Source: Pseudomonas kuykendallii (GTDB lineage Bacteria > Pseudomonadota > Gammaproteobacteria > Pseudomonadales > Pseudomonadaceae). Taken from it: DNA of 64,000 nucleotides. The position numbers were made by a program, and so were the translations under genes. The DNA is taken from positions 680,260-744,259 of the forward strand of contig NZ_FNNU01000001.1 of NCBI RefSeq assembly GCF_900106975.1. Direction: 5' to 3'. Below are positions 1 through 8,090 of this stretch, in pieces (within the stretch, counting starts at the first letter, position 1; each line of letters opens with the position of its first letter). Below the pieces are notes generated by a model, which saw only the letters and a list, made by a program, of their open reading frames with translations, had not been told where the DNA came from and made no database searches.

Positions 1-479
1 AGGTGCAGCGGGTGCTTGTGGCGCAGGAGGATTTCCAGCGCGCGGCGGGTCAGGCGCTGCTCGCGCTCGATCGGCTGGTAGGCGTCGGTGTTGATGCCCA
101 GGGCGATCGGCTGCGGCACGTAGCCGGGCTTGGCCAACTGCTCCTCGAGCACGTCGGCGAGGTTGGTCTTAGCGATCAGCCGGGTCTCGAAATCGATCCC
201 CGGCGAAAGGTCCCAGTAGGCGTGGCTGGGCCGGGCGAAACAATAGATGCAGCCGTGCTCGCACCCGCGATAAGGATTCACCGAGCGCTCGAAGCCGACA
301 TCCGGCGAGCGGTTGTAGCTGATCACCGTCTTCGCCCGTTCGCTGCGCACCTCCGTGGCGCGGCTGGGCGGCACGTCCTCCTCGTACCAGTCGCTGTGCT
401 CGGCCTCGCTGCGGGTTGGCGCGAAACGGTTGTGCGGATTGCTGGCGGTCCCGCGACCACGCGGCGGAAGAACACTCAT
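1..479 (-). CDS. PA0069-family radical SAM protein (N-terminal part, cut by window edge)
   Basis: The minus-strand frame begins at ATG 479 and runs off the window, leaving 159 residues. After about 50 variable residues it reads NPYRGCEHGCIYCFARPSH, with the CxxxCxxC iron-sulfur/SAM motif at Cys73, Cys77 and Cys80. The following residues (GINTDAYQPIER) are typical of the radical SAM family that includes P. aeruginosa PA0069 and resembles spore photoproduct lyase-like proteins. The substrate is unknown. A LexA-box match lies 18 bp upstream of the start, which supports SOS control. The gene diverges from the triABC-like pump. In P. aeruginosa the same gene lies near the YheV-like gene and prlC, which are about 8 kb away here, so the block has been interrupted. 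Confidence 0.85.
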   Translation of the reverse strand, partial: MSVLPPRGRGTASNPHNRFAPTRSEAEHSDWYEEDVPPSRATEVRSERAKTVISYNRSPDVGFERSVNPYRGCEHGCIYCFARPSHAYWDLSPGIDFETRLIAKTNLADVLEEQLAKPGYVPQPIALGINTDAYQPIEREQRLTRRALEILLRHKHPLH

Positions 480-496
480 GCTCGGCCTCTCGATAA

Positions 497-512
497 CTGT
501 TCATGCATACAG
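497..512 (-). promoter_or_regulatory. LexA (SOS) box upstream of the radical SAM gene
   Basis: The 16-bp site CTGTTCATGCATACAG fits the CTGT-N8-ACAG LexA consensus of gamma-proteobacteria exactly in its conserved half-sites. It lies 18 bp from the radical SAM start codon, where a bound repressor would block transcription. To my knowledge the PA0069 homologue belongs to the P. aeruginosa SOS regulon. The site is symmetric, so it could also influence the divergent pump operon, whose start is 145 bp away. Confidence 0.75.
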
Positions 513-656
513 TATTTAAGCGGATTCGCACGGCTGCCGCAGCTGCCGTTCGGCAGTCGGTCGCCGCGAGGGGCCATCGCCGGCGAACCGGAACCCCCGA
601 CGAACGGCGCAGTCGCATATCAACGAACGCCCGTTCGATTCGTGCAAGGAATTCGC

Positions 657-1745
657 ATGCCCACCCGCCGTCCCTTCCTCCCGTTGCGTTGCCTGTACGC
701 CCTGCTCGCGCTCGCCCTGCTGGGTGGTTGCGGCGCAGACGCTCCGCGCGAGGCGCAGAAGCCGCGGGTCTACGTGCAGCAGGTGGAGGTCGTGCCGCAC
801 GAGGCCAACGCCACGCTGACCGGCGACGTACAGGCCCGCGTGCAGACGCAGCTGTCGTTCCGCGTCGGCGGCAAGATCATCGAGCGGCGGGTGGAAGTCG
901 GCGATTCGGTCACCGCCAACCAGGTGCTCGCCCGGCTCGATCCCCAGGATCAGCGCAACAACGTGAGCGCCGCCGAGGCCGCGGTGGAGGCCGAAAAAGC
1001 CCGCCTGAAGCAGGCCGAGGCCGACCTCTGGCGTCAGCAGAAGCTGCTGCCCAAGGGCTACACAAGCCGCAGCGAATACGACTCCGCCCTCGCCGCGCAG
1101 CGCAGCGCGAAGAACTCCCTGGCCGCCGCCGAGGCGCAGCTGGCCAGCGCCCGCGAACAGTTGTCCTACACCGACCTGGTGGCCGAGGCGAATGGCGTGA
1201 TCACCGAGCGCCAGGCCGAGGTCGGCCAGGTGGTCCAGGCGACCGCGCCGATCTTCGGCCTGGCCCGCGACGGCGAGCGAGACGCCGTGTTCAACGTCTA
1301 CGAATCGCTGGTCGCGCCGGAAGACGAAGTCGTCGAGGTGGCGCTGCTCGACGACCCCGGCGTGAAGGCCCGAGGACGCGTGCGCGAAGTGACGCCGACG
1401 GTGTCCGCACAGAGCGGCACGGTGCAGGTGAAGATCGCCCTGGAAGACGTGCCGGACGGCATGCCGCTGGGGGCGGCGGTGACCGCGCGGATCACCGCCG
1501 GCGAGCAGAGCAGCGTGGTGCTGCCCTGGGCCGCCCTGACCAAGAAGGAAAGCCAGCCGGCGGTGTGGCGGGTCGGCGCCGACGATAAGGTCGATCTGCA
1601 GGCGGTGAAGGTGTCGCGCTACGCCACCGGCGAGGTGGTGATCGCCGACGGCCTGCAATCCGGTGCGCGGGTGGTGATCGCCGGCGGCCAGTTGCTGCAT
1701 CCGGGCCAGCAGGTGGAGATCGCCGAACAGGAGCAGAAGCCATGA
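657..1745 (+). CDS. triA: TriA-like RND efflux periplasmic adaptor lipoprotein
   Basis: This is a 362-residue membrane-fusion protein that links an inner-membrane RND pump to an outer-membrane channel. The N-terminus has a lipoprotein signal ending LLGGC, with Cys25 as the lipidated residue. A lipoyl/barrel-sandwich hybrid follows (FRVGGKIIERRVEVGDSV), then a coiled-coil hairpin rich in Ala, Glu and Gln at roughly residues 105-180, and beta-barrel and membrane-proximal domains. The start was chosen at ATG 657, with CAAGGA upstream, because the open frame extends implausibly far 5' of the signal peptide. Its stop overlaps the start of the second adaptor (ATGA). Two consecutive adaptors before one RND pump is the arrangement of P. 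aeruginosa TriABC, the triclosan pump. Confidence 0.85.
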   Translation: MPTRRPFLPLRCLYALLALALLGGCGADAPREAQKPRVYVQQVEVVPHEANATLTGDVQARVQTQLSFRVGGKIIERRVEVGDSVTANQVLARLDPQDQRNNVSAAEAAVEAEKARLKQAEADLWRQQKLLPKGYTSRSEYDSALAAQRSAKNSLAAAEAQLASAREQLSYTDLVAEANGVITERQAEVGQVVQATAPIFGLARDGERDAVFNVYESLVAPEDEVVEVALLDDPGVKARGRVREVTPTVSAQSGTVQVKIALEDVPDGMPLGAAVTARITAGEQSSVVLPWAALTKKESQPAVWRVGADDKVDLQAVKVSRYATGEVVIADGLQSGARVVIAGGQLLHPGQQVEIAEQEQKP

Positions 1746-2815
1746 GCGCACGCCTGTTGGCCGGGCTGCTCGCCGGCCTCGCCCTCGCCGGTTGCGGCAA
1801 CGACGAGCCGGCGCCGGCAGCGGTGCGCCCGGTGCTCTACAGCGAGGTCCAGGCACAGGCCGAGCAGAGCCTCGGGCGCTTCGCCGGGATTATCCAGGCG
1901 CGCTACGAAACCACGCTGGGCTTTCGCGTCGGCGGGCGCATCGCCCAGCGCCTGGTGGACGTCGGCACCGAAGTGAAGGCCGGCACCCGCCTGGCGACCC
2001 TAGACCCCACCGACCAGCAGAACGAGTTGCGCGCCAGCCAGGGCGAACTGGCGCGCAGCGAAGCGCAATGGATCAACGCCCAGGCCAACGCGCGCCGGCA
2101 GCAGGAGCTGTTCGACCGCGGCGTCGGCGCCAAGGCGACCCTCGAACAGGCGCAGACCGAGCTCAAGACCCTCGCGGCGGCGCGCGACCAGGCCGCGTCC
2201 CGCGTGCAGCAGTCCAGCGATCGCCTCGGCTACAGCACGCTGAGCAGCGACTACGACGGCGTGGTCACCGCCTGGCACGCCGAAGCCGGGCAGGTGGTGG
2301 CCGCCGGGCAGGAAGTCGTGACCCTGGCGCGCCCCGACGTGAAGGAAGCGGTGTTCGACCTGCCGGCCAACCTCGCCGACGCGTTGAGCCCCGACCTGCG
2401 CTTCGAGGTCGCCGCACAACTCGACCCGGACGCGCGCACCACCGGCACCCTGCGCGAGATCGAACCGCAGGCGGATTCCGCCACCCGCACCCGCCGCGTG
2501 CGCCTGACCCTGGCCGACACGCCGCCGGCTTTCCTGCTCGGCACCGCGGTCAGCGTGACCCTGCAGCAGAAGGTCGCGCCGCGCAGCCAGCTGCCGCTCA
2601 GCGCCCTGCAGGAAGTCGATGGCAAGACCCGCGTCTGGGTGATCGACCGGCAGAGCATGACCGTGGCGCCGCGCGAGGTGACGCTGCTCGCCCGCGACGA
2701 GCGCAGCATCACCGTGGATGGCCAGTTGCAGCCCGGCGAGCGGGTGGTGATCGCCGGCCTCAGCGAACTCAAGCCCGGACAGGCCGTGAAGATGGACGAG
2801 GGCGTACAGCCATGA
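1742..2815 (+). CDS. triB: TriB-like second RND periplasmic adaptor lipoprotein
   Basis: This 357-residue adaptor is homologous to the preceding gene. The lipobox is LALAGC, with Cys18. The biotinyl-lipoyl-like segment reads FRVGGRIAQRLVDVGTEV, followed by a coiled-coil hairpin at about residues 95-160 and a C-terminal barrel. The ATG overlaps the stop of the first adaptor by four bases and its own stop overlaps the pump start in the same way, so the three genes are translationally coupled. In TriABC both adaptors are needed for function. I infer the same here from the shared arrangement. Substrate specificity cannot be read from the adaptor. Confidence 0.85.
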   Translation: MSARLLAGLLAGLALAGCGNDEPAPAAVRPVLYSEVQAQAEQSLGRFAGIIQARYETTLGFRVGGRIAQRLVDVGTEVKAGTRLATLDPTDQQNELRASQGELARSEAQWINAQANARRQQELFDRGVGAKATLEQAQTELKTLAAARDQAASRVQQSSDRLGYSTLSSDYDGVVTAWHAEAGQVVAAGQEVVTLARPDVKEAVFDLPANLADALSPDLRFEVAAQLDPDARTTGTLREIEPQADSATRTRRVRLTLADTPPAFLLGTAVSVTLQQKVAPRSQLPLSALQEVDGKTRVWVIDRQSMTVAPREVTLLARDERSITVDGQLQPGERVVIAGLSELKPGQAVKMDEGVQP

Positions 2816-5800
2816 CGGACCGCGACGACAAGCACGACGACGCCCGCAGCGGCGGCTTCAACCTCTCGGAATGGGCGCTGCGCCACCAGTCGTTCGTCTG
2901 GTACCTGATGTTCGTCGGCCTGCTGATGGGGTTGTTCTCCTACAAGAACCTCGGCCGCGAGGAAGACCCGTCCTTCACCATCAAGACCATGGTGATCCAG
3001 ACCCGCTGGCCCGGCGCCACGGTGGACGAAACGCTCAACCAGGTCACCGACCGCATCGAGAAGAAGCTCGAGGAGCTCGACTCGCTGGACTACGTGAAGA
3101 GCTACACGCGACCGGGCGAGGCCACCATCATGGTGTTCCTGCGCGATACCACCGATGCCGAGGACATCCCGCAAATCTGGTACCAGGTGCGCAAGAAGGT
3201 CGACGACATCCGCGGCGAGTTTCCCCAGGGCATCCAGGGCCCGGCGTTCAACGACGAGTTCGGCGACGTGTACGGCTCGATCTACGCCTTCACCGCCGAC
3301 GGCCTGAGCTTCCGCCAGCTGCGCGACTACGTCGAACGGGTGCGCGCGGAAATCCGCAGCGTCGACAACCTCGGCAAGGTGGAGATGGTCGGCGCCCAGG
3401 ACGAGGTGATCTACCTCGACTTCTCCACCCGCAAGCTGGCCGCCCTCGGCATCGACCAGGCCCAGGTGATGCAGAGCCTGCAGGCGCAGAACGCGGTGAC
3501 GCCGTCCGGGGTGATCGAAGCCGGGCCGGAGCGCATTTCCGTGCGCACCAGCGGCCAGTTCGCCTCGGAGAAGGACCTGGAGCAGGTCAACCTGCGCCTC
3601 GATGACCGCTTCTACCGGCTCTCCGACATCGCGCAGATCCGTCGCGGCTACGTCGACCCGCCGCAGATGCTGTTCCGCTACGACGGCAAGCCGGCCATCG
3701 GCCTGGCCGTGGCCATGAAGGACGGCGGCAACATCCAGGTGTTCGGCAAGGCGCTGCACGAGAAGATGGACGCACTGAGCGCCGAGCTGCCGCTGGGCAT
3801 CGGCGTGCACAAGGTGTCCGACCAGGCCGAAGTGGTCGAGGAAGCCGTCGGCGGCTTCACCCGCGCGCTGTTCGAGGCGGTAGTGATCGTGCTGATCGTC
3901 AGCTTCGTCAGCCTCGGCGTGCGCGCCGGCCTGGTGGTGGCCTGCTCGATCCCGCTGGTGCTGGCGATGGTCTTCGTGTTCATGGAATACAGCGGCATCA
4001 CCATGCAGCGGATTTCCCTCGGCGCGCTGATCATCGCCCTCGGCCTGCTGGTGGACGATGCGATGATCACCGTGGAGATGATGGTCACCCGCCTGGAGGA
4101 AGGCGATTCGCTGAAGGACGCGGCAACCTTCGCCTACACCTCCACCGCGTTCCCGATGCTCACCGGCACCCTGGTCACCGTCGCCGGCTTCGTGCCCATC
4201 GGCCTCAACGCCAGCTCGGCCGGCGAATACACCTTCACCCTGTTCGCGGTGATCGCCGTGGCGCTGCTGGTGTCCTGGGTGGTGGCGGTGTTCTTCGCCC
4301 CGGTGATCGCGGTTCACATCCTCAAGAAGAACCTCAAGTCCACGTCGGACGAGCCCGGCCGCATCGCCCGCACCTTCGACCGCGGCCTGCTGCTCGCCAT
4401 GCGCCACCGCTGGTGGACCATCGGCCTGACCCTGTTGCTGTTCGCCGCCTCGCTGTTCGGCATGCGCTTCGTGCAGAACCAGTTCTTCCCCTCCTCCGAC
4501 CGCCCGGAAGTGCTGGTCGACCTCAACCTGCCGCAGGCCGCCTCGATCAACGAGACGCGCCTGCAGGTCGACCGCCTGGAGGCGACGCTCAAGGACGACC
4601 CGGACATCGCCCGCTGGAGCACCTACATCGGCCAGGGCGCGTTGCGCTTCTACCTGCCGCTGGACCAGCAGTTGCAGAACCCCTTCTATGCGCAGCTGGT
4701 GATCGTCAGCAAGGACCTGGAAGCACGCGGCCGGCTGATGGAAAAACTCCGCCAGCGCCTGCGCCAGGACTTCGTCGGCATCGGCAGCTTCGTCCAGCCG
4801 CTGGAGATGGGCCCGCCGGTGGGGCGGCCGATCCAGTACCGCATCAGCGGCAAGGACATCGACCAGGTGCGCAAGCACGCCCTCGACCTCGCCGGCCTGC
4901 TCGACGCCAACCCGAACATCGGCGAGATCGTTTACGACTGGAGCGAGCCGGGCAAGGTGCTGCGCATCGACGTGGCCCAGGACAAGGCGCGCCAGCTCGG
5001 GCTGTCCTCCGAGGACGTGGCGAACATCATGAACGGCGTGGTCACCGGCGCCAGCGTCACCCAGGTGAAGGACGACATCTACCTGATCAACGTGATCGGC
5101 CGCGCCGAGGACGCCGAGCGCGGCTCGCCGGAAACCCTGGAGAACCTGCAGATCGTCAACGCCAGCGGCGTGTCGATTCCCCTGCGCGCCTTCGCCACCC
5201 TCAGCTACGAGCTGGAGCAACCGCTGGTCTGGCGCCGCGACCGCAAGCCGACGATCACCATCAAGGCGGCGGTCAACGGCGAGATCCAGCCGACCGACCT
5301 GGTCACCGAGCTGAAGCCGGCGATCGAGGAATTCGCCAGCAAGCTGCCCGACGGCTACCGCGTGGCCACCGGTGGCACGGTGGAGGAAAGCGGCAAGGCG
5401 CAGGGGCCGATCGCCAAGGTACTGCCGCTGATGCTGTTCCTCATGGCGACCTTCCTGATGATCCAGCTGCACAGCGTGCAGAAGCTGTTCCTGGTGATCA
5501 GCGTGGGGCCGCTGGGGCTGATCGGCGTGGTCCTGGCGCTGGTGCCGACCGGCACGCCGCTGGGCTTCGTGGCGATCCTCGGTGTGCTGGCGCTGATCGG
5601 CATCATCATCCGCAACTCGGTGATCCTGGTGACCCAGATCGACGCCTTCGAGCGCGCCGGCTATTCGCCCTGGCGCGCGGTGATCGAGGCCACCGAGCAC
5701 CGCCGCCGGCCGATCCTGCTGACCGCCGCCGCGGCCAGCCTGGGGATGATCCCGATCGCCCGCGAGGTGTTCTGGGGGCCGATGGCCTACGCCATGATCG

Positions 5801-5913
5801 GCGGCATCTTCAGCGCGACGCTGCTGACCCTGCTGTTCCTCCCGGCGCTGTACGTCGCCTGGTACCGGATTCGCGAAGACGACGCCGACCAGGAGCCCGC
5901 GAAAACCACCTGA
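2812..5913 (+). CDS. triC: TriC-like RND efflux transporter, inner-membrane pump
   Basis: A 1033-residue proton-driven RND transporter of the AcrB/MexB superfamily. It has one transmembrane helix near residues 25-45, a large periplasmic loop, a helix bundle, a second periplasmic loop and a final bundle. The paired acidic residues of the proton relay are visible in TM4 (GLLVDDAMITVEMM, about residues 415-416). Length and gene order match TriC. No outer-membrane partner is encoded next to it. TriABC is known to use the separately encoded TolC-like OpmH, so a distant channel is likely. A strong 12-bp hairpin follows the stop codon. Confidence 0.88.
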   Translation: MTDRDDKHDDARSGGFNLSEWALRHQSFVWYLMFVGLLMGLFSYKNLGREEDPSFTIKTMVIQTRWPGATVDETLNQVTDRIEKKLEELDSLDYVKSYTRPGEATIMVFLRDTTDAEDIPQIWYQVRKKVDDIRGEFPQGIQGPAFNDEFGDVYGSIYAFTADGLSFRQLRDYVERVRAEIRSVDNLGKVEMVGAQDEVIYLDFSTRKLAALGIDQAQVMQSLQAQNAVTPSGVIEAGPERISVRTSGQFASEKDLEQVNLRLDDRFYRLSDIAQIRRGYVDPPQMLFRYDGKPAIGLAVAMKDGGNIQVFGKALHEKMDALSAELPLGIGVHKVSDQAEVVEEAVGGFTRALFEAVVIVLIVSFVSLGVRAGLVVACSIPLVLAMVFVFMEYSGITMQRISLGALIIALGLLVDDAMITVEMMVTRLEEGDSLKDAATFAYTSTAFPMLTGTLVTVAGFVPIGLNASSAGEYTFTLFAVIAVALLVSWVVAVFFAPVIAVHILKKNLKSTSDEPGRIARTFDRGLLLAMRHRWWTIGLTLLLFAASLFGMRFVQNQFFPSSDRPEVLVDLNLPQAASINETRLQVDRLEATLKDDPDIARWSTYIGQGALRFYLPLDQQLQNPFYAQLVIVSKDLEARGRLMEKLRQRLRQDFVGIGSFVQPLEMGPPVGRPIQYRISGKDIDQVRKHALDLAGLLDANPNIGEIVYDWSEPGKVLRIDVAQDKARQLGLSSEDVANIMNGVVTGASVTQVKDDIYLINVIGRAEDAERGSPETLENLQIVNASGVSIPLRAFATLSYELEQPLVWRRDRKPTITIKAAVNGEIQPTDLVTELKPAIEEFASKLPDGYRVATGGTVEESGKAQGPIAKVLPLMLFLMATFLMIQLHSVQKLFLVISVGPLGLIGVVLALVPTGTPLGFVAILGVLALIGIIIRNSVILVTQIDAFERAGYSPWRAVIEATEHRRRPILLTAAAASLGMIPIAREVFWGPMAYAMIGGIFSATLLTLLFLPALYVAWYRIREDDADQEPAKTT

Positions 5914-5918
5914 CCTCG

Positions 5919-5948
5919 CAGAGCGTTCGCCGCCCCGCGAACGCTCTG
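5919..5948 (+). terminator. Strong hairpin after the RND pump operon
   Basis: CAGAGCGTTCGC and its perfect reverse complement (12-bp arms, 6-base loop) begin five bases after the triC stop. There is no T-tract, so this may be a weak terminator or an mRNA-stabilising hairpin. It separates the pump operon from the MscS-type gene 143 bp further on. Confidence 0.5.
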
Positions 5949-6091
5949 GCACGGCCGTTCGCCGAACTCTGCCGGCGCAACGCCGGTCCACTCCGGGTGA
6001 ACGGGTCGGGCGGCGTTTCATCCTCGGCCGCACCCGAGCCTGACCGGCTGCGCGATCAAGCGCCGCCAGACCTGACGGAGGAACGCTGCGG

Positions 6092-7219
6092 ATGCCGATC
6101 GACTGGAAAGACTACGTCTCCGATCCCTGGCTGCAATTGCTGATCGCTGCGCTGGTGCTGATGGTCGTCGTGAGCATCGCCGCACGCATCGCGATGGCCG
6201 TGCTGAAGCGGGTGGCGAAACACTTTTCCTTCGCGCGGATTCTTCTGGAACACGTCGAGCAGCCGCTGCTCACGGTGGTGCCGTTGCTGGCGTTGCAGGG
6301 GCTGCTCGGCTCCGCCAGCGACGCGCTGCTGTGGATCAACGGGCTGCGCCACCTGACCACGCTGGCGCTGATCGCGGCGATCACCTGGTTCTTCATGGGC
6401 TGCGTGCGCGCGGTCGAGCAGAGCATCCTGATCAAGCACCCGCTGGACATCCGCGACAACCTCAACGCCCGCCGCATCCAGACCCAGACCCGCGTGCTGG
6501 TGCGCACGCTGTGGTTCCTGGTGCTGCTGTTCGGGGTGTCGGCGATGCTGATGACCTTTCCGCCAGTGCGCCAGATCGGCACCACCATCCTCGCCTCCGC
6601 CGGCCTCATCGGCCTGGCCGCCGGCCTCGCCGCCAAGCCGGTGCTGGGCAACCTGATCGCCGGCTTGCAGATCGCCGTCACCCAGCCGATCCGCATGGAC
6701 GACGTGGTCATCGTCGAAGGCGAATGGGGCCGCATCGAGGAGATCACCGGCACCTACGTGGTGGTGCGCATCTGGGACGACCGGCGCATGGTGCTTCCGC
6801 TGCAGTGGTTCATCGAGAACCCGTTCCAGAACTGGACGCGCAAGGACGCCAGCATCCTCGGCTCGGTGTTTCTCTGGGTCGACTACCTGATTCCGCTGGA
6901 GCCGTTGCGCAGCGAACTGCAGCGCCTGTGCGAGGAAATCCCGCACCTGTGGGACGGCCGGGTGAGCGTACTGCAGGTCACCGACACCTCGGAAAAGGCC
7001 ATGCAGTTGCGCATCCTGGTCAGCTCGCCGGACGCCTCGCTGAACTTCGATGCGCGCTGCTACGTGCGTGAAAAGCTGATCGCCTTCATCGGCCGCGAGT
7101 TTCCGCAGTCCCTGCCGCAGCTGCGCACCGACATCCACAGCGACCTGGACCGCGGCAAGCCCACGCCGTCGCCCGAACACGCGCCGCCCACCGAGCCGGA
7201 CCGGCAGCCGCCGGTCTAG
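6092..7219 (+). CDS. MscS-family mechanosensitive ion channel
   Basis: A 375-residue inner-membrane protein of the small-conductance mechanosensitive channel family. It has four to five hydrophobic helices (about residues 15-35, 60-80, 85-105, 135-160 and 165-190). The last corresponds to the pore helix (GLAAGLAAKPVLGNLIAGLQ), followed by the beta domain (IRMDDVVIVEGEWGRIEEIT, then DDRRMVLPLQWFIENPFQNWTR). The C-terminus is a charged, proline-rich tail. GGAGGAACG lies upstream of the ATG. It follows the pump operon on the same strand but beyond a strong hairpin, so co-transcription is uncertain. The expected role is release of solutes on hypo-osmotic shock. Some members of this branch have other roles. 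Confidence 0.85.
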   Translation: MPIDWKDYVSDPWLQLLIAALVLMVVVSIAARIAMAVLKRVAKHFSFARILLEHVEQPLLTVVPLLALQGLLGSASDALLWINGLRHLTTLALIAAITWFFMGCVRAVEQSILIKHPLDIRDNLNARRIQTQTRVLVRTLWFLVLLFGVSAMLMTFPPVRQIGTTILASAGLIGLAAGLAAKPVLGNLIAGLQIAVTQPIRMDDVVIVEGEWGRIEEITGTYVVVRIWDDRRMVLPLQWFIENPFQNWTRKDASILGSVFLWVDYLIPLEPLRSELQRLCEEIPHLWDGRVSVLQVTDTSEKAMQLRILVSSPDASLNFDARCYVREKLIAFIGREFPQSLPQLRTDIHSDLDRGKPTPSPEHAPPTEPDRQPPV

Positions 7220-7289
7220 GCGCTGCGCCGCGATTGTCGCGGTCCGCGTACTCAGGCAGGCTTGCCCCACTTTTGCCACGGATACCGCC

Positions 7290-7826
7290 ATGCCGAAGCT
7301 CGTCCCCACCCTGCTCTCGCTCTGCCTGCTCGGCGGTGTGCTGTCGGCCCGCGCGGGCGGCTTGCAGGTCGTCTGGCCGGCCGGCTGGGAAGTCAGCGAG
7401 ATGCCGGCGCCGCGCTCGCCCTTCGAGGACGGCGTGACCGGCGAGCGCCAGCAGGCGGTGAAGTTGCAGGCCGACGGCTCGCAGGCGCTGGTGCTGGAAC
7501 TCACGCGCATGCCGCTGGCCGCCGGCGCCGCGGTGAACCTGGAGAACCTGCTGAAGGAAATGCGCAAGGGCCTGCAACTGGGCTTCGCCCGGAGTGGCCT
7601 GCTGGCCAGTTGCAGCAAGCCGCAGGCGACCACCCTCGGCCACATCGCCGCCCACGAAGTTCGCTGCACCATCAGCCAACAGGGCAACCCCGCGCTCAAG
7701 CAGACCCTGCTCGCCGCGCGCGGCAGCGACACCATCTACTCGCTGACCTACGCCATGCCGGTGGAACGCGAAAACGAAGTCGCCGGCGAAGTGCAGGCAC
7801 TGCGCGACAGCCTGGATTTCAACTAG
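7290..7826 (+). CDS. Secreted protein of unknown function
   Basis: A 178-residue protein with a clear Sec signal peptide (LVPTLLSLCLLGGVLSARA) and a mature start near GGLQVVWPAGW. I do not recognise a named family. The body is mixed alpha/beta with two cysteines (SCSKP and VRCTIS) that could form a disulfide in the periplasm. The final codons (LDFN-stop) lie inside the first copy of a 118-bp tandem duplication. A second, slightly diverged copy of the 3' end (CTGGGTTTCGACTAG) follows at 7930-7944, so the gene end has been copied together with a REP element. Confidence 0.7.
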   Translation: MPKLVPTLLSLCLLGGVLSARAGGLQVVWPAGWEVSEMPAPRSPFEDGVTGERQQAVKLQADGSQALVLELTRMPLAAGAAVNLENLLKEMRKGLQLGFARSGLLASCSKPQATTLGHIAAHEVRCTISQQGNPALKQTLLAARGSDTIYSLTYAMPVERENEVAGEVQALRDSLDFN

Positions 7827-7856
7827 CGCACCCCGCCCCCAGACAGCCTTACCTCC

Positions 7857-7925
7857 GTAGGGTGGGCTTTAGCCCACCAATTCCACCAGAGCGCCGCGCT
7901 ATCGGTGGGCTGAAGCCCACCCTAC
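7857..7925. repeat. REP pair (BIME), GTAG type, copy 1
   Basis: GTAGGGTGGGCTTTAGCCCACC and its inverted partner GGTGGGCTGAAGCCCACCCTAC flank about 25 bp. Each arm is itself a hairpin and carries the 5' GTAG typical of REP sequences mobilised by RAYT transposases. A RAYT gene is present at 40681-41208. Confidence 0.85.
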
Positions 7926-7975
7926 GCGCCTGGGTTTCGACTAGCGCATCTCGCCCCCCAGGCGGCCTTACCTCC

Positions 7976-8043
7976 GTAGGGTGGGCTTTAGCCCACCAAT
8001 CCACCGGAGCACCATGCCATCGGTGGGCTGAAGCCCACCCTAC
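7976..8043. repeat. REP pair (BIME), GTAG type, copy 2
   Basis: Same structure as the pair 119 bp upstream: a GTAG-started arm, about 24 bp of spacer, then the inverted arm ending CCCTAC. It belongs to the second unit of the tandem duplication. Confidence 0.85.
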
Positions 8044-8090
8044 ATGGCGTAGCCGTGAACGGTCGCGCAACCTGCGTGCGCAGCGCCGTA

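Larger units (their letters stand above)
7811..8043. repeat. Tandem 118-bp duplication of a gene 3' end plus a REP pair
   Basis: Unit 1 (7811-7928) begins in the last codons of the preceding gene. Unit 2 (7929-8043) repeats the same order with scattered substitutions: a CTGG(A/G)TTTC(A/G)ACTAG gene end, a GC-rich spacer, CCTTACCTCC, then an inverted REP pair. The divergence of several percent means that the duplication is not recent. Confidence 0.85.

Noticed and set aside
2251-6033. A 1260-codon open frame antisense to the RND pump
   Set aside because: It is rich in His, Gln, Asp and Gly as expected from reading GC-rich coding DNA backwards, and the plus-strand genes have clear motifs.
7228-7242. 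Terminator after the MscS gene (CCGCGA-TTG-TCGCGG)
   Set aside because: The stem is only six base pairs with no T-tract, within GC-rich DNA where such stems arise by chance.
7849-8070. Small minus-strand open frame across the REP cluster
   Set aside because: It consists of translated REP repeats (VGFSPP, GGLKPTL) that recur wherever these repeats occur.
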